64,000 bases of DNA from Opisthocomus hoazin (GCF_030867145.1 NC_134419.1:1240001-1304000), one strand, 5' to 3'; shown: positions 1 to 11,659, counted from the stretch's first letter. Notes: a model not told the origin generated them from the sequence alone. Translations and numbers: made by a program.

Positions 1-706
1 CACGTCGGTGGTGACGATGATCCTGGGGACCGTTCTGTTCGCTGTGCTCACAGCAGAGAAAGAGCCAGCGCAGACTACGAACGCGCAGGGTGAAAATCAG
101 TGAAGGACAGAGGGGAGATAGGAGAATACATGGACAGCTATAGCTTTGGGGGTAAAAAACCTGCAAACGCTTGTAGAAATTAGCCCCAAAGTTTTAAGCT
201 GGAAACCTCCTGGGAGGTAATTTAAATTGAAAAGTTTCCAGCTGTAAATGAATTTTATATTACTCAGTTCTAAGACGATGGCACTAACCTAGTTTGCCAC
301 TTTCATTCCCCACTGACAGCAGGAGAAACATCTGAAAACCCTGTGCTACTGGGAATTACTTTCATAGTGTCCCTTGGATTCTTCTCATTTCTAGCTGCTC
401 TGGGGAGACCCTGGGAATGGCTGTGCTATAACCATAGCAACGCAGAGATTTTGCACAGCACTCAGAATTTCTGTCGCTAACAAGAAAGCACAGCTGCTAA
501 CGCCGTAAGGACACAGCTCGTTCCTGCTTGCACTGAATGGAGCCAGGTTCGCCGACCCAGCACCGTGCTGGTTTTGGCCAGGCAGGGTGTGAGGCTGCGG
601 GGACGAAGGAGACGCGGCTGGGTGGGACCAGGGCGAGCCCGGGAGCGCGACCTCCACACGTGGCCAGGACTCGCTTTTAGGAGAAACGTAGCAGGGCCAG
701 CCTGGG
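1..706. other. Unannotated flank
   Basis: No coding region, RNA gene or recognisable repeat is seen. Base composition is mixed, AT-rich to about 380 and then GC-rich towards the minisatellite. Reading frames crossing 477-1275 on both strands come from GC-rich sequence with few stop codons and look like no known protein. Confidence 0.5.
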
Positions 707-829
707 GCCGGTGGGAGAGGGACTGCACCTTCCCCAAGCTCCCCAGGGCCGGTGGGAGAGGGATTGTGCCTTCCCCGAGCTCCCCGGGGCCGGTGGGAGA
801 GGGACTGTGCCTTCCCCGAGCTCCCCAGG
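707..829. repeat. 41-bp minisatellite, three units
   Basis: Units start at 707, 748 and 789, each opening with GCCGGTGGGAGAG and closing with GAGCTCCCC or AAGCTCCCC. Unit length is constant at 41 bp with a few substitutions between units. A partial match to the unit end precedes the first copy. Because 41 is not a multiple of three, the array shifts frame at each unit and cannot encode a repeated peptide. Confidence 0.9.
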
Positions 830-1775
830 AGGCACCGGCAGGGTTTGGCTTCTTCTGGGCGGGAGGGGATGTACCGGACTCCGCCATGGGGCTAGGGATG
901 ACGTTAGATGGTCTGGTGGCACGCCGGCGACAGACCTGCTTCGGGTGGGAGCGCTCAGGAAGCCCCTCGGCACCCACCCACGGAGAGACACCTCTGCCTC
1001 ACCCCGCGCTCGGACTGCCCGCTCGCGGGGCGCTCACCATGGAGTCAGGAGCTGATCCAGCCTCGTGGGAAATTGCAATCAATACAGCCCAGAAGGGTTT
1101 TGGGGAAGAACAGTTCTGTCTTGTGGAGGGGCAGAGCACTTGTCCGTTGAGACGTCAGCCCACTGGAATCTCTCTGGCTTCTGAGCGGGAGAGCCAGCAC
1201 CGCTGTGGAGTGGGCTCCGAGCCTGGACTCACTTCACGTCATTTGTTTGGTGTGGCAGGTCCGTCTGAAGCATGAGGAGAACTGAAGCTGCACGCTGAAT
1301 TCCTTACTCTGCTTGTAATTGCACTTTAAGGAAAAACAAAGTTTGCTCAAGAGCCTTCTTCTACACTAAAAGAAGGAAGAGGGAAAAAAAGGATTCTCCT
1401 CTGTGGCCTTTCATTTCTCTGTAAATAGGACACTTGTCAAAATGACCTCGTGTGTCTGATGTTACTGTAATTGAGTGTTCTGGAAAAAGAGACTGTCTTC
1501 ACTGAAATGTGCAAATTTGTAGCCGAATTGGCTGTAAAAATGAGGGCACGAAATTGCTTTTGCATTCTGTCTGGTAAGCAGCAATGTATGAGAATTCACA
1601 AATTCTCTGGCAGTGAAGGAACGTTCGTGGCTCTCCTTGGACATCCCCAGAATCAGGTCGCACAGATGAACCTCCAAGAAACGACGCAGCAAAGCCTGGA
1701 GGACCCTCCCAGCAATCCACTCCTGGCGCTTGTGCAGTCCCCTACCTGAACCAGATTATTATTTTTTTTTTAAAT
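830..1775. other. Unannotated stretch
   Basis: Nothing recognisable. The part from 900 to 1100 is moderately GC-rich and 1280-1480 is AT-rich. A 92-codon plus-strand frame at 1471-1749 has no signal peptide, repeat or motif and is within chance length. Confidence 0.4.
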
Positions 1776-1781
1776 TTTATT
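1776..1781 (-). promoter_or_regulatory. Candidate polyadenylation signal of the small membrane-protein gene
   Basis: AATAAA on the minus strand, about 40 nt past the TGA at 1825-1823, followed within a few bases by a run of about ten A. The signal-to-A-run spacing is shorter than for a normal cleavage site, so the A-run may be coincidental. Confidence 0.3.
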
Positions 1782-1822
1782 TTGCCAAAACAGAATTTGG
1801 AGAAGCAGCAAAATAACTCATT

Positions 1823-2249
1823 TCAGTAAGATGCAAAGAGCAAAGCAGCAAAAATGAGCCCCAGGTGTAGGACACCATCCAGAAACCAGAGGAAGGGTCG
1901 GCAGTCTAACTCCGACTTCAGAGCCCTAAGCTGGTACAACTCCATGTCCACTAACACAAACCCAGCTCCAAAGAGTAATGTGGTAGATCCAATCAGTAGG
2001 AAAACGTTCAGGTACAGTTCCTTTTGGAGTTGTTCCTCACCCTTTACACGCACTGCTGGAACATTTCCACCAGCCGGGCGCGAATGGACTGCGTTACTTG
2101 TTTTTAGAGACAGAACGTCAAGGGAAGTGGTACTTACCTTGCCATAATGCCATACATGCCATAAAATACAAAGTTATGGAAGTTGTAAGAACTTTTGCAA
2201 TCAATCCAAAACCAAAAACCACAGGGTGCAATATAGATATGCTGGCCAT
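1823..2249 (-). CDS. Candidate small three-span membrane protein (two exons)
   Basis: Not recognised as any named family. Exon 1 (2249 down to 2138) starts with ATG and ends at a consensus GTAAGT donor (2137-2132). Exon 2 begins after a CAG acceptor (at 2052, or 2055 with an alternative CAG) and runs to TGA at 1825-1823; the intron is about 85 nt. The phases match, giving 113 residues. Three hydrophobic spans fall at about residues 8-35, 50-72 and 91-111, joined by a charged loop ([11 protein letters not shown], 39-49) and a second polar loop (75-90). An AATAAA lies about 40 nt past the stop (1781-1776). Against it: the intron is very short, the start context is weak, a CR1 sits 21 bp upstream of the ATG so any 5' UTR is missing or displaced, and an A-run after the polyadenylation signal could mean an old retrocopy. 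It could also be the last two exons of a longer gene. This is a structural inference only. Confidence 0.35.
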
Positions 2250-2270
2250 CCAACTGCATCTGAAGGTCTC
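2152..2270. repeat. 119-bp duplicated segment, copy 1
   Basis: Matches 4247-4365 in direct orientation with four substitutions in 119 bp and no gap. It covers most of candidate exon 1 of the minus-strand membrane-protein gene, including its ATG, but not the splice donor. Its right edge coincides with the first base of a 5'-truncated CR1. Confidence 0.9.
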
Positions 2271-2866
2271 AAGAAGAGTGTGGCCAGCAGGACGAGGGAG
2301 GTTCTCCTTCCCCTCTACACTGCCCTAGTGAGGCCCCATCTGCAGTGCTGTGTCCAGTTCTGGGCTCCCCAGTTCAAGAAAGATGAGGAGCTACTGGAGA
2401 GAGTCCAGTGGAGGGCTACGAGGATGGTGAGGGGACTGGAGCATCTCCCCTACGAGGAGAGGTTGAGGGAACTGGGCTTGTTCAGCCTGAAGAAGAGAAG
2501 GCTGAGAGGGGACCTTATAAATGCCTACAAATATCTGAAGGGTGGGTGTCAGGAGGATGGGGCCAAGCTCTTTTCAGTGGTGCCCAGTGACAGGACAAGG
2601 GGCAATGGGCACAAACTGAGGCACAGGAAGTTCCGTCTGAACATGAGGAAGAACTTCTTCCCTCTGAGGGTGACGGAGCCCTGGAACAGGCTGCCCAGGG
2701 AGGCTGTGGAGTCTCCTTCTCTGGAGATATTCCAGACCCGCCTGGACAAGGTCCTGTGCAGCCTGCTGTAGGTGACCCTGCTTCGGCAGGGGGGTTGGAC
2801 TAGATGACCCACAGAGGTCCCTTCCAACCCCTACTATTCTGTGATTCTGTGATTCTGTGATTCTGT
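2271..2866 (+). mobile_element. CR1 LINE, 5'-truncated
   Basis: Carries the C-terminal part of the CR1 reverse-transcriptase ORF (frame 2271-2771) and an intact 3' end with three to four ATTCTGTG units. An early stop follows SLL where most copies here continue as LLWVTLL. The 5' junction abuts the 119-bp duplicated segment with two bases of overlap (TC). Confidence 0.95.
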
Positions 2867-4246
2867 CTCCATATTTACATGTACGCAGTAGAAAATAATG
2901 ATGAAAGTTGACTGGTGTGAAGGGGCTAATTGTCTCTGTGACCAAGTTACACTTTTGTCTACTTAACACCGAATTTCTAGGAGTAAACGCTGATCTGCAG
3001 AACCTCCCGCACGGTGCTGCTGACTCCAACGAGGGCAGACCGGCGGAAAGACGAAGGAAAGGCGAAGCAGAGAAACATCCCCACAAAGCGCTGGAAACTT
3101 CCGCAGCCGCCCAGGTACGGCTGGGCGAGGCATCCCTGCCGGGCGGCTGCGGGCGCAGCTCTGGCAGCAGCCAGGGCTCAGACGCCATGGTGACGAACGC
3201 TCCGCTCCTCGAGAGGGTGAGCCGAGGAAATCCAACCCACCCTCCCGTCGCACCGATCCCCGCCGCACGCTGATTAGCGGTGGTACCACGCCGCGTAAGA
3301 AGAGCAGGGGAGGACGAGCATGGGAAAGGTTAATCACATCTTGTTTTGCTTGACAATAACTCCTTCAATGATGAACCCTTTCCAACCTGGCTTTTAAAAA
3401 ATATATATTAGATCTTCTTTTTACATGCCTCACCTTTATTCCTGCTGCACTTGCCCATTAAATGCTTTTGCCCAAACAAATTTGTATTCAAAATAAGCTT
3501 TTTTGAACCGCGGTAATTATAGCTGTCAATTGGGGCATTATTTATTCTGCATCTCACCTACATGGTGTTCAAATATAACTTTTGAAAATTATGAATACCA
3601 GCTTAGTTGTGTTTGTTTTTCTTAAAAACCTCACCTTCCTTTAAGCAGCAGGTTCAGACAGTGTCTTCTGCTTTTCCTGCTGGAAGCCTCACTATTCCCG
3701 CCGTGACACGGGAGCCCAGAGCCGCCGCCGGCGCAGACGCCATCCTTCTCCAGCATCACGCAGCTGCCATCGTCACCACCAGCCCCGAGCCCACCCACGC
3801 CGCGGATCTGAGCACCGCAGACGCCCGTTGTGTTTCCCAGAGGCACCGAGACACCGGAGGCCGGCGGCCTCGGTCCCTGCACGTAATGATCTGCAGAGAT
3901 CACGGCGCACCGGTAACTTGCTGGAAAAGGAACAAATGACAAGTCTCCGGGGCTTTTCTTGTCTGACAGACGCCTCTGACCCCAGAGAGGAATCCTTTCT
4001 TGAAAGACGGTGAAGTGGGTCAGAAAAAAAAGGAAGGGAATGGAAGAGAAAGTGAGAGGAATCCATCATCCAGCAGTTTCTTGGGTAACCCCGGGGTAAC
4101 CCACCCTCGTGAGAAGCTGTCCTCTCACACAGCACGCGTCCTGCTGAAAACAGAGGGAAGCCCAGCAGGACGAGGCCGGTGGTGGACTTTCAGGTGCATT
4201 GACTAAAGAAGCCTTCATCACTCTAAACTCTAAGTATATATGTAAA
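2867..4246. other. Unannotated stretch
   Basis: No gene or named repeat. A GC-rich patch (2990-3260) and a second one (3690-3900) are separated by AT-rich sequence. The reading frames there have no recognisable domains. Confidence 0.4.
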
Positions 4247-4365
4247 ATACATGCCATAAAATACAAAGTTATGGAAGTTGTAAGAACTTTTGCAATCAAT
4301 CCAAAACCAAAAACCACAGGGTGGAATATAGATATGCTGGCCATCCAACCACGTCTGAAGGTCTC
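4247..4365. repeat. 119-bp duplicated segment, copy 2
   Basis: Second copy of the segment at 2152-2270, about 97% identical. On the minus strand it repeats the ATG and first hydrophobic span of the candidate membrane protein, but the following sequence differs and the GTAAGT donor is absent. It is therefore a partial, probably non-functional exon copy. Confidence 0.9.
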
Positions 4366-6521
4366 CGCCTGCTCCACGGTGAAAGCAAGCAAAGCAACCC
4401 TCCGGAGCCAAAAGTGAGCTGAGCAACGTTTCCTCCTGACTACAGATCTCGTCTTCTTCAGAGAAAGCTGGGAGAAGCAGCAGCCTTGAATCCTCCTGCC
4501 AAGGGGCCAAGATACACCCCGGGACCTCCACAGGTGACTAAGGGGAACCCTGAGCATCGCGCTGATGCAGCACAATGCAATGGAAACAACGATCCAGTCA
4601 CCTCCCACATTCCCAGGACAAGCCAGTGTGTGTGATGCTCAGAAACTCTCACACCACAGGCAGAGCTGCCCCTCTCCCACAAGTCCTCTGACAAATCAAA
4701 TAAGCCCCTCCATATCTTCACCAAGCTCCACCTTCACTTATTTCAAATTCTTCCTCCCCGGTTTTATTTGGAAAACCATTACAGACTCTCATTCTCGGAT
4801 GGCTAGACTTCGGTTCCTAATTTCTATCTAAACGTGTTCATGATCAATCCGTAACTCTTTGCCCTTGTCATTCATCCTCCAAGTCAGAGAATCCTCATCA
4901 TTTTTGACATCTACCATTTCTGAATGTATTAACAAGGAATCACCACCGCTCCTCTCAACCCTGCTTGGCTAGGGCATGGCAACTGGTGCTCTTCCAAACT
5001 GGCTCCTCTTTAAGAGAAAATCTTGGAAAAAATACATATCTATTTTAAATTTAAAGAAGATTTACCTCAGCTGCTCTTAGAAAAACCCTCTATAATGCTG
5101 GATTATGTCAGCTAGGACATCTACTTGTCAGCTCTAGCTAGCCACAGAATATTTAGCTGCTTCATTAAGAAGTAATTCTTCCAGTCTTTTGGGGATACAA
5201 CGTCCGTTCTCGGACGGTGTCACTCTGATCTAGACCCTCTCACATACCCAGAAACACAGCTTTGCTGGATAGGTAACTTCTCCTAAATGACGAGGAAAGC
5301 GCTACTTTGTTTTACATCTGCTTTGGAGATTAAGTTGAAAAATCTAAACCAGATTTCCTGTGGCTCTAAAAGAAAATCCTAACCTGTACCTCAAATGTCA
5401 ACTAAATTGTGGGCAAACACATGTTTGGATTTTCCTGTCAAAAGAGTGAAGTGTATCATGAGTCCTTATTTATTTGTGAGGAGAAGCGCTAGAACTAAAA
5501 CAACTGTCTGACAGGTAAAATTTGCTGGAGAAAATAATGCATCTATATCACAACTCTGATTGCAGGAAAGGCTGTTGTCAACGACACCGAGAGCGCGGTT
5601 GGAGAACATATTGTCAGTGGTTTGGAGTAAAACTGCGATGATGAAATACGATCCATTTTCACCGCCCCTGCACGTTTGACTACTGAAACTCTGAATTACC
5701 TGCTGCTGGTGGACGCGCAGGGCCATACGCAAAGCATGTGGGCACCGCGTCACGGCAACGGACACGCACGCCTTCCCTTTTCAATCTGAGGTGGTTTCAC
5801 AAAGCCTTCGGGCAAAGCATTTCCCATTACTGGCTTACAAATGACATGTCAAAATATTTAATCTATGGCAGAACAGTAAATAACATAACTAGTACCAAAA
5901 AAACTACAAGGTTTATGTGCAGACGCCACGTTAAACCTTCTCTCACTCCATTCAGTATCTCCACCCAGCAGGGGGGAAATATCCAGGTACAATCTACCTT
6001 CACTTCAGAAAACCCTGAAATGCAATCCAGACTGAATCAAAAAGAAAATCAAAAGAAATCTGAAAGACCAGTTAAGTATTCGGAATTACCTTGGTATTTA
6101 GAGAATTTGTCTGAAAGTAACAAAATAGAAATTCAACGCAGCCCACAGGCAACGTGTCAGAGTTTGAAGGGAGAAATCAAACGTACAAGCCTTAAATCGT
6201 GAACAACTGGAAGAAAGTTTCCAAAACCTGTGTTTTCGGTACAGAGGAACAGGCCCTCCACACACGCCAGAGGATGTTAAGAAAAGAGAACAGTATCCGG
6301 CCGTTTTTACAGCAGCCGATGGGAAGAGAAAAGCGGGGCGCTCCGCCTGCAGAAAGGGAGGTTTAGGTCAGAAGGGTTTCCAGTTGCTGCCTGGCTACAA
6401 GCGACAGGGCTGGACTGCGGGACAGCTTCCCAGCAGGGACGGGGAGTGCCGGGCTCCGGACTAAGGCAGCAGCCACCAGGACTGGCTCCGGAACCGCTGC
6501 CCCTCTGAGCCGCCGCAGAGG
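4366..6521. other. Unannotated stretch
   Basis: AT-rich from 4700 to 6300 with no recognised gene or repeat. One plus-strand frame (5738-6202, 154 codons) is long for its composition but has no recognisable domain, and frames of that length are expected by chance in a window this size. Confidence 0.4.
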
Positions 6522-7460
6522 ACTTCATCAACGACCTGGATGAAGAGTTAGAATGTACCCTCAGCAAGTTTGCTGACGACACCAAACTGGGAGGTGTGGT
6601 AGACACACCAGAAGGCTGTGCTGCCATTCAGCGTGACCTGGATAGGCTGGAGAGCTGGGCAGAGAGGAACCTGATGAGGTTCAACAAGGGCAAGTGCAGG
6701 GTCCTGCACCTGGGGAGGAACAACCCCAGGCACCAGTACAGGCTTGGGGTGGACCTGCTGGAGAGCAGCTCTGCGGAGAGGGACCTGGGTGTCCTGGTGG
6801 ACGACAGGTTAACTATGAGCCAGCAGTGTGCCCTGGCTGCCAAGAAGGCCAATGGGATCCTGGGGTGCATCAAGAAGAGTGTGGCCAGCAGGACAAGGGA
6901 GGTTCTCCTTCCCCTCTACACCGCCCTGGTGAGGCCTCATCTGGAGTACTGTGTCCAGTGCTGGGCTCCCCAGTTCAAGAAGGATGAAGAGCTACTGGAG
7001 AGAGTCCAGCGGAGGGCTACAAGGATGGTGAGGGGACTGGAACATCTCCACTACGAGGAGAGGTTGAGGGAACTGGGCTTGTTCAGCCTGAAGAAGAGAA
7101 GGCTGCGAGGGGACCTAATAAATGCCTACAAATATCTGAAGGGTGGGTGTCAGGAGGATGGGGCCAAGCTCTTTTCAGTGGTGCCCAGTGACAGGACAAG
7201 GGGCAATGGGCACAAACTGAGGCACAGGAAGTTCCGTCTGAACATGAGGAGGAACTTCTTCCCTCTGAGGGTGACGGAGCACTGGAACAGGCTGCCCAGG
7301 GAGGTTGTGGAGTCTCCTTCTCTGGAGATATTCAAGACCCGCCTGGACAAGGTCCTGTGCAGCCTGCTCTGGGTGACCCTGCTTGGGCAGGGGGGTTGGA
7401 CTAGATGACCCACAGAGGTCCCTTCCAACCCCTACTATTCTGTGATTCTGTGATTCTGTG
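6522..7460 (+). mobile_element. CR1 LINE, 5'-truncated
   Basis: Begins in the reverse transcriptase just after the GPVLFNFF region ([11 protein letters not shown]) and includes the FADDTKLGG catalytic motif. The C-terminal part is open in one frame to 7408. The 3' end carries about two ATTCTGTG units. Retains the RHRKFRLN subtype residues. Confidence 0.95.
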
Positions 7461-7571
7461 ACTGCGCGTCCTCACCAAGGCCCGTATGGCCCCACGTTTA
7501 AATGACGTGGTGACTATTCACCAACTCTACTCTTTCTCAAACAAACACATGTAAACTGTTATTTGACACAT

Positions 7572-7728
7572 TTATTCTGTGATTCTATGTAGTCTCAGCA
7601 GGCTTGAACCATTCAAGGTCCTCTACAGCCTACTGTGGGTGACCCTGCTTCGGCAGGGGGTTGGACTAGATGACCCACAGAGGTCCCTTCCAACCCCAAC
7701 CATTCTGTGCTTCTGTGATTCTTTGATT
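7572..7728 (+). mobile_element. CR1 3'-end fragment with detached tail stub
   Basis: An ATTCTGTGATTCTATG tail stub (7572-7589) is followed after about 20 bp by the last ~115 bp of another CR1 (7611-7728). The latter contains the GGTTGGACTAGATGACC block and a degraded ATTCTGTG tail. It lies about 110 bp past the preceding CR1, so the two form a nested or tandem pair. Confidence 0.85.
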
Positions 7729-8564
7729 ATTAAATTATTAAACAACAAGCAGTGTCTAACCTTCTGCAAAGGTCACATGTTGCAGAAAATCTTTCCTCCA
7801 AAAGCTCGTCAGCTTGAGCGACACGTCCGTGCCCATCGCTTGCTTGAAAAACTCTCTCACCAAACGCCTGTCACGCTTGAAAATCGAAACCAACTTGGGA
7901 AGAGCAACTCTCCAAAGGCTGTGGTACATCCTCAAACTGCTCTCCAGCACAGCAGTCCTGGTGTTTCAGCGCAGCTCACAAGCCTGAGAGCGTCTTGCAT
8001 GGTTCACAGCCTTCGCACTCCCTAACACAGGCAGTGCATCTTCACCGCTGCTCTTCCAGAGAAGTGTCTGTCAAGCTGTGATGGGCTTTGAAAAACGAAC
8101 AGTCAAACACTATTTCGCAGTATAATTTAGCGCATGTTCAATTACATCAACACAAACAGGTTTTCATAATAGTTAGATTTCACCTGACGGAAGCACACTG
8201 CACTCTTAACTCCTAGATTTGAAATGATGATGATGATGATGTCTTGGAAAGCACCAACAATGTATTCAGTGCTTTAAAGTGATGCTTAAAAACCTGGGTG
8301 CCCCCAGTTGCTTAATGGCGAGCATGGCAAGCAGACGTCACACCAGGCAGGACGTGAAAAGCAGAATGAAAGCGCTGCGAAGCACAGGGCACCTTCCTTT
8401 AATTACCTGACTTTGATCTCGCTGGCCTTTGCACCACTTAGCTTTCCTTCAGGAAAACTGATTTTCAGGGCTTGTTGCTGTGAATTGGCTGTCTAGAGAC
8501 AGGCCAATTAAACATTTTTCTCTACATTTTTTCATTCTCAACTGTTGGGTTTCATTATGTTAAA
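7729..8564. other. Unannotated stretch
   Basis: No recognised gene. A short ATG trinucleotide run lies at about 8225-8241. Otherwise it is ordinary AT-rich sequence. Confidence 0.4.
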
Positions 8565-8762
8565 ATGATCGGTGATGTATTTCTCATTTACTTGGTTATT
8601 ATCAGTTCCTTAGCCACATCTGAAGCCAGCATGTATTGTGATAGAAACAGGAATCCAATAAAGCTGTTCATGAGCTATTGTGAAACAGGCAGTAGACGTT
8701 TCAATGGAACTTTTTGTGTAAGAAACACAGAAAAAGAAGATCAGCATCTCAAAAGCCTTTAA
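8565..8762 (+). CDS. Candidate small secreted peptide or first exon
   Basis: A 65-codon frame starting in an acceptable context (A at -3). The first ~21 residues form a plausible signal peptide (hydrophobic FLIYLVIISSLA, then TSEA), followed by three cysteines in YCD, YCE and TFC and one NGT glycosylation sequon. A GTAAGA splice-donor-like sequence directly follows the third cysteine codon, so this may instead be the first coding exon of a longer gene. No downstream exon or polyadenylation signal was identified, and no family is recognised. The frame is short enough to occur by chance. Confidence 0.2.
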   Translation: MIGDVFLIYLVIISSLATSEASMYCDRNRNPIKLFMSYCETGSRRFNGTFCVRNTEKEDQHLKSL

Positions 8763-11640
8763 GTGCAGATAACTGGTTTATTACATAAAGGGCACACCCC
8801 ATATAGTCGCTGAGTTGGACACCCGATTGTGTCTGGTTACTGCATCCTTCCCGACTGCAGAAGATCCTGTTCACTCGGACCTTGCCTTTATTCCTAAATT
8901 AAAAGGTAATCTTTATTTCACTCCCCAGTTGGCTTTTCAGCTTTCAATATATCCGTTTTTGAAACAAATTGACTGAACAAACAGAAGTTACAAAAACACT
9001 CCCTCTGCACGGACAGGGAAAGGTCCCGCTCTCAAAATGCGGTCGATCAGTTCAAGCTCCTGGCTGCAGGCGCCTGGCCAGAGACCCCTCTGAAGTTTCC
9101 TTCAGCAGAAAACAAACACCACTTAAATATTCTTCTTGTTACGTTTTAGTAACTTTTGAAATATTTAAGCCTGAAATTATTATCAGGTGAACTGCAGTTT
9201 TGCCTCTGCTTATTTTTAAAGCAGTGCTTATTCTCTTCCATTTCCTATTGTAAAGAGTGAGTGTTGCACACCTTGATTTCCTTGAAGGGAAATGTGGGGA
9301 TTGGGAGCAAATTCCTGTCCTTGAAATCATTGGTGAGGGGAGGGGAGGGGGGTCTGACCTGACCAGCATGGGGATTTTACCCCTCAAGATAAGGAGAGGC
9401 ATTCTCCAAGCTCATCTTAAATTCCGTTCTGCAGAAGTCGGCCCTTGTCGCTGCACGTCAGCCAGGCAAAGGCCACCAAATCCTCTGCGCAGGCTCTGCC
9501 GCTGCTCCGGTGTTTCTGCAGCCACCGACAGCAGAGCGACCCGAACGCTGGGAGTATCGTCATGAATTCACAAACCACCATTTCAGTCGGAACCCGGGAT
9601 GCGAGAACAACGCCTCTCCTAAGCACGCTGAAGTTCCATCCAACTCTTACTAAAGTCAACAGACACTGAGATTTCCTCTAACATACTAGCTTTGGACAAG
9701 ATTTTTTAATAAGCAGAAAGATATTACAGATGAAGAAAACCTTCCATCACACATTAATTTACTCTGTAGGTCCTGATGTTTTTCATCTCCCTGATATTAT
9801 ACTTCACGATTGATATTCCTGTTATTTATGGAAGCATCTCTCTGGAAGGTGTACAGGAACAAATTAACTTCCAGGGGCCGAGCTCTGGTTTTGGTTACCC
9901 CCCATAACCCTACCGATGCAAGCAGAGCCTCGCCCAAGCTCACGCAGGGCAGCAGCCGATCTTGCTGGAACAGGCAGGTGACAGTGGGAAAGTCCTGAAC
10001 GGAGACACGAGCTACACGATCTTTGTGCACCCTGCCAGCTTGGTGTTCTGTACCACGTGCAGCTCAGAGATAAACTTGTGTCCAGTTCCCAGTGCCAATC
10101 ACGCAGGGTGACAGTGATGCTTTTTTTTTTTTAAATAGAGTTATCAACATGTCGATATTTAAAGCATCTCCCCTGAATTCCACAAAAAAGCAGACTTTTA
10201 ATCTGCAGTAACAACAGTACATGGAAAAATGTGCGTTACTAAAGTGCCACCTGCTGTACTGAGTAACATGTTGGAGGATGGCAGCAGCGACTGCTTCCAG
10301 GCACTCTGGGCCTGCAGCTGCATTCTCGGGCCTTTTTCAAGCTCTTTTTTATTTACTTCACTTTGAAGATCCGTGCTGGCAAAGTGACCAAAGATTTGTT
10401 GCCGACTACCACAGCATTAAGGCTCTGCTCTCTCATTAAAGCTTAGATTGATTATTTGGTGCCACAAAGGAGTGGCGTTCGGAGGGAAAAATCCCTCATG
10501 GAGGTTTGAAGCTCTGCAGACTGCACTGCCCGTCTGCCAAGCACCACTCCAAACCAGGCTGTGGGCACAAACACAGGCGCAGAGTGAGACCTGTTGCTGC
10601 TGCAGCCCCCGTCGGCGAGCTCTGCAGAGCCGCTCAGCCACCGTCTCCTCGTCGTCTGGCTCCTTCCCCTCGCTCTTCTAATTCTGGAGTGGAGAAAAGC
10701 GACATTTTGCACAGCCCTTCTTCAAAATTCCAGCACAGCCCTTCGGCTGGGACCTGCTCCGGCTGCAGGAAAATGCAGGTTTAGTGCTTTCTGATTATTA
10801 CGGACGTTTCATAACTGGGAATTTGTCCACAGCCCTCTGCGGCAGGCAGACCAGACACCCCAGCACATTCTTCCAGTGCACTTACACTGCTCTATACTTT
10901 TATAAATAAATAGCAATAACACTGTCATCTCGCCTCATGAACTGGAGAGTGGATGTGATAAAAACCAGTCCTGTAACCAGATGCCAGATGGTTTTTCCAC
11001 AGGATGTAGCTTCAGAACGGGAGGGAAAGGGAATAAAAACTGCCAGGAAAGTATCATTTGCTATAAATAAGCACGTTGCATGTACTTCATTCGGAAACGC
11101 TGGTCAGCCCAAGCACTGCAGGTCTTGCCAGCTCATTACCAGCCCCAAAAAGCACGGAAGGGGGTCGGGGCGGTTTGCAAGAGGAGCTGCCACGCGCAGC
11201 CCACGCTGCTCCGGTCCCACAGCAGAGACGGAGGCCGGTGCCCCGCCGCCACCCACCCGCCAGCCACCCAGCAGCGCTTGTATCTTCATTTTTAGAAGTT
11301 TTTTTTTAAATAATGGATCTACTAGAACACTTTAACATGAGTATTTACACAGATGCTCTGCCTTACTCATATTTCAACCCTTCCGTGTGCTCTGGTGGGG
11401 ATCTCTTTAGGGCCAGCACACCGAGAAACCGGTCTGCACTTTATGTGCTCTCTCATCTGTGAAAACGAGGCCTTACTTAATTTCTTTCTCATTAAGCACC
11501 AGCAAGCGCTGGTTTCTCTCTGTTCTACCCAAACGAAAGTGTGCAGGCAGGAGCTCCCCGGCGGGCTTCCCTCACGGGAAGCCTGGGCAGTTCTGCCCCT
11601 GGGGTGACAGAGCCACAGCAACAGCTGGAGGGGAATACAC
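8763..11640. other. Intergenic sequence upstream of ZRANB2
   Basis: AT-rich sequence without recognisable genes or named repeats. From about 10,450 short GC-rich patches appear. The frames at 10,448-10,794 and 10,937-11,335 have no recognisable domains. Confidence 0.4.
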
Positions 11641-11659
11641 TGCCGCGAATCAATGAGCG

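Noticed and set aside
5738-6202. 154-codon frame in AT-rich sequence
   Set aside because: No domain, signal peptide or supporting splice sites. A few frames of this length are expected by chance in six frames over 64 kb.
6596-7408. Open frames resembling a cellular reverse-transcriptase-like protein (also at 32309-33439, 34811-36124, 45939-46883, 59149-59964)
   Set aside because: All are CR1 LINE ORF fragments ending in CR1 3' tails. Apparent N-terminal extensions come from flanking genomic sequence.
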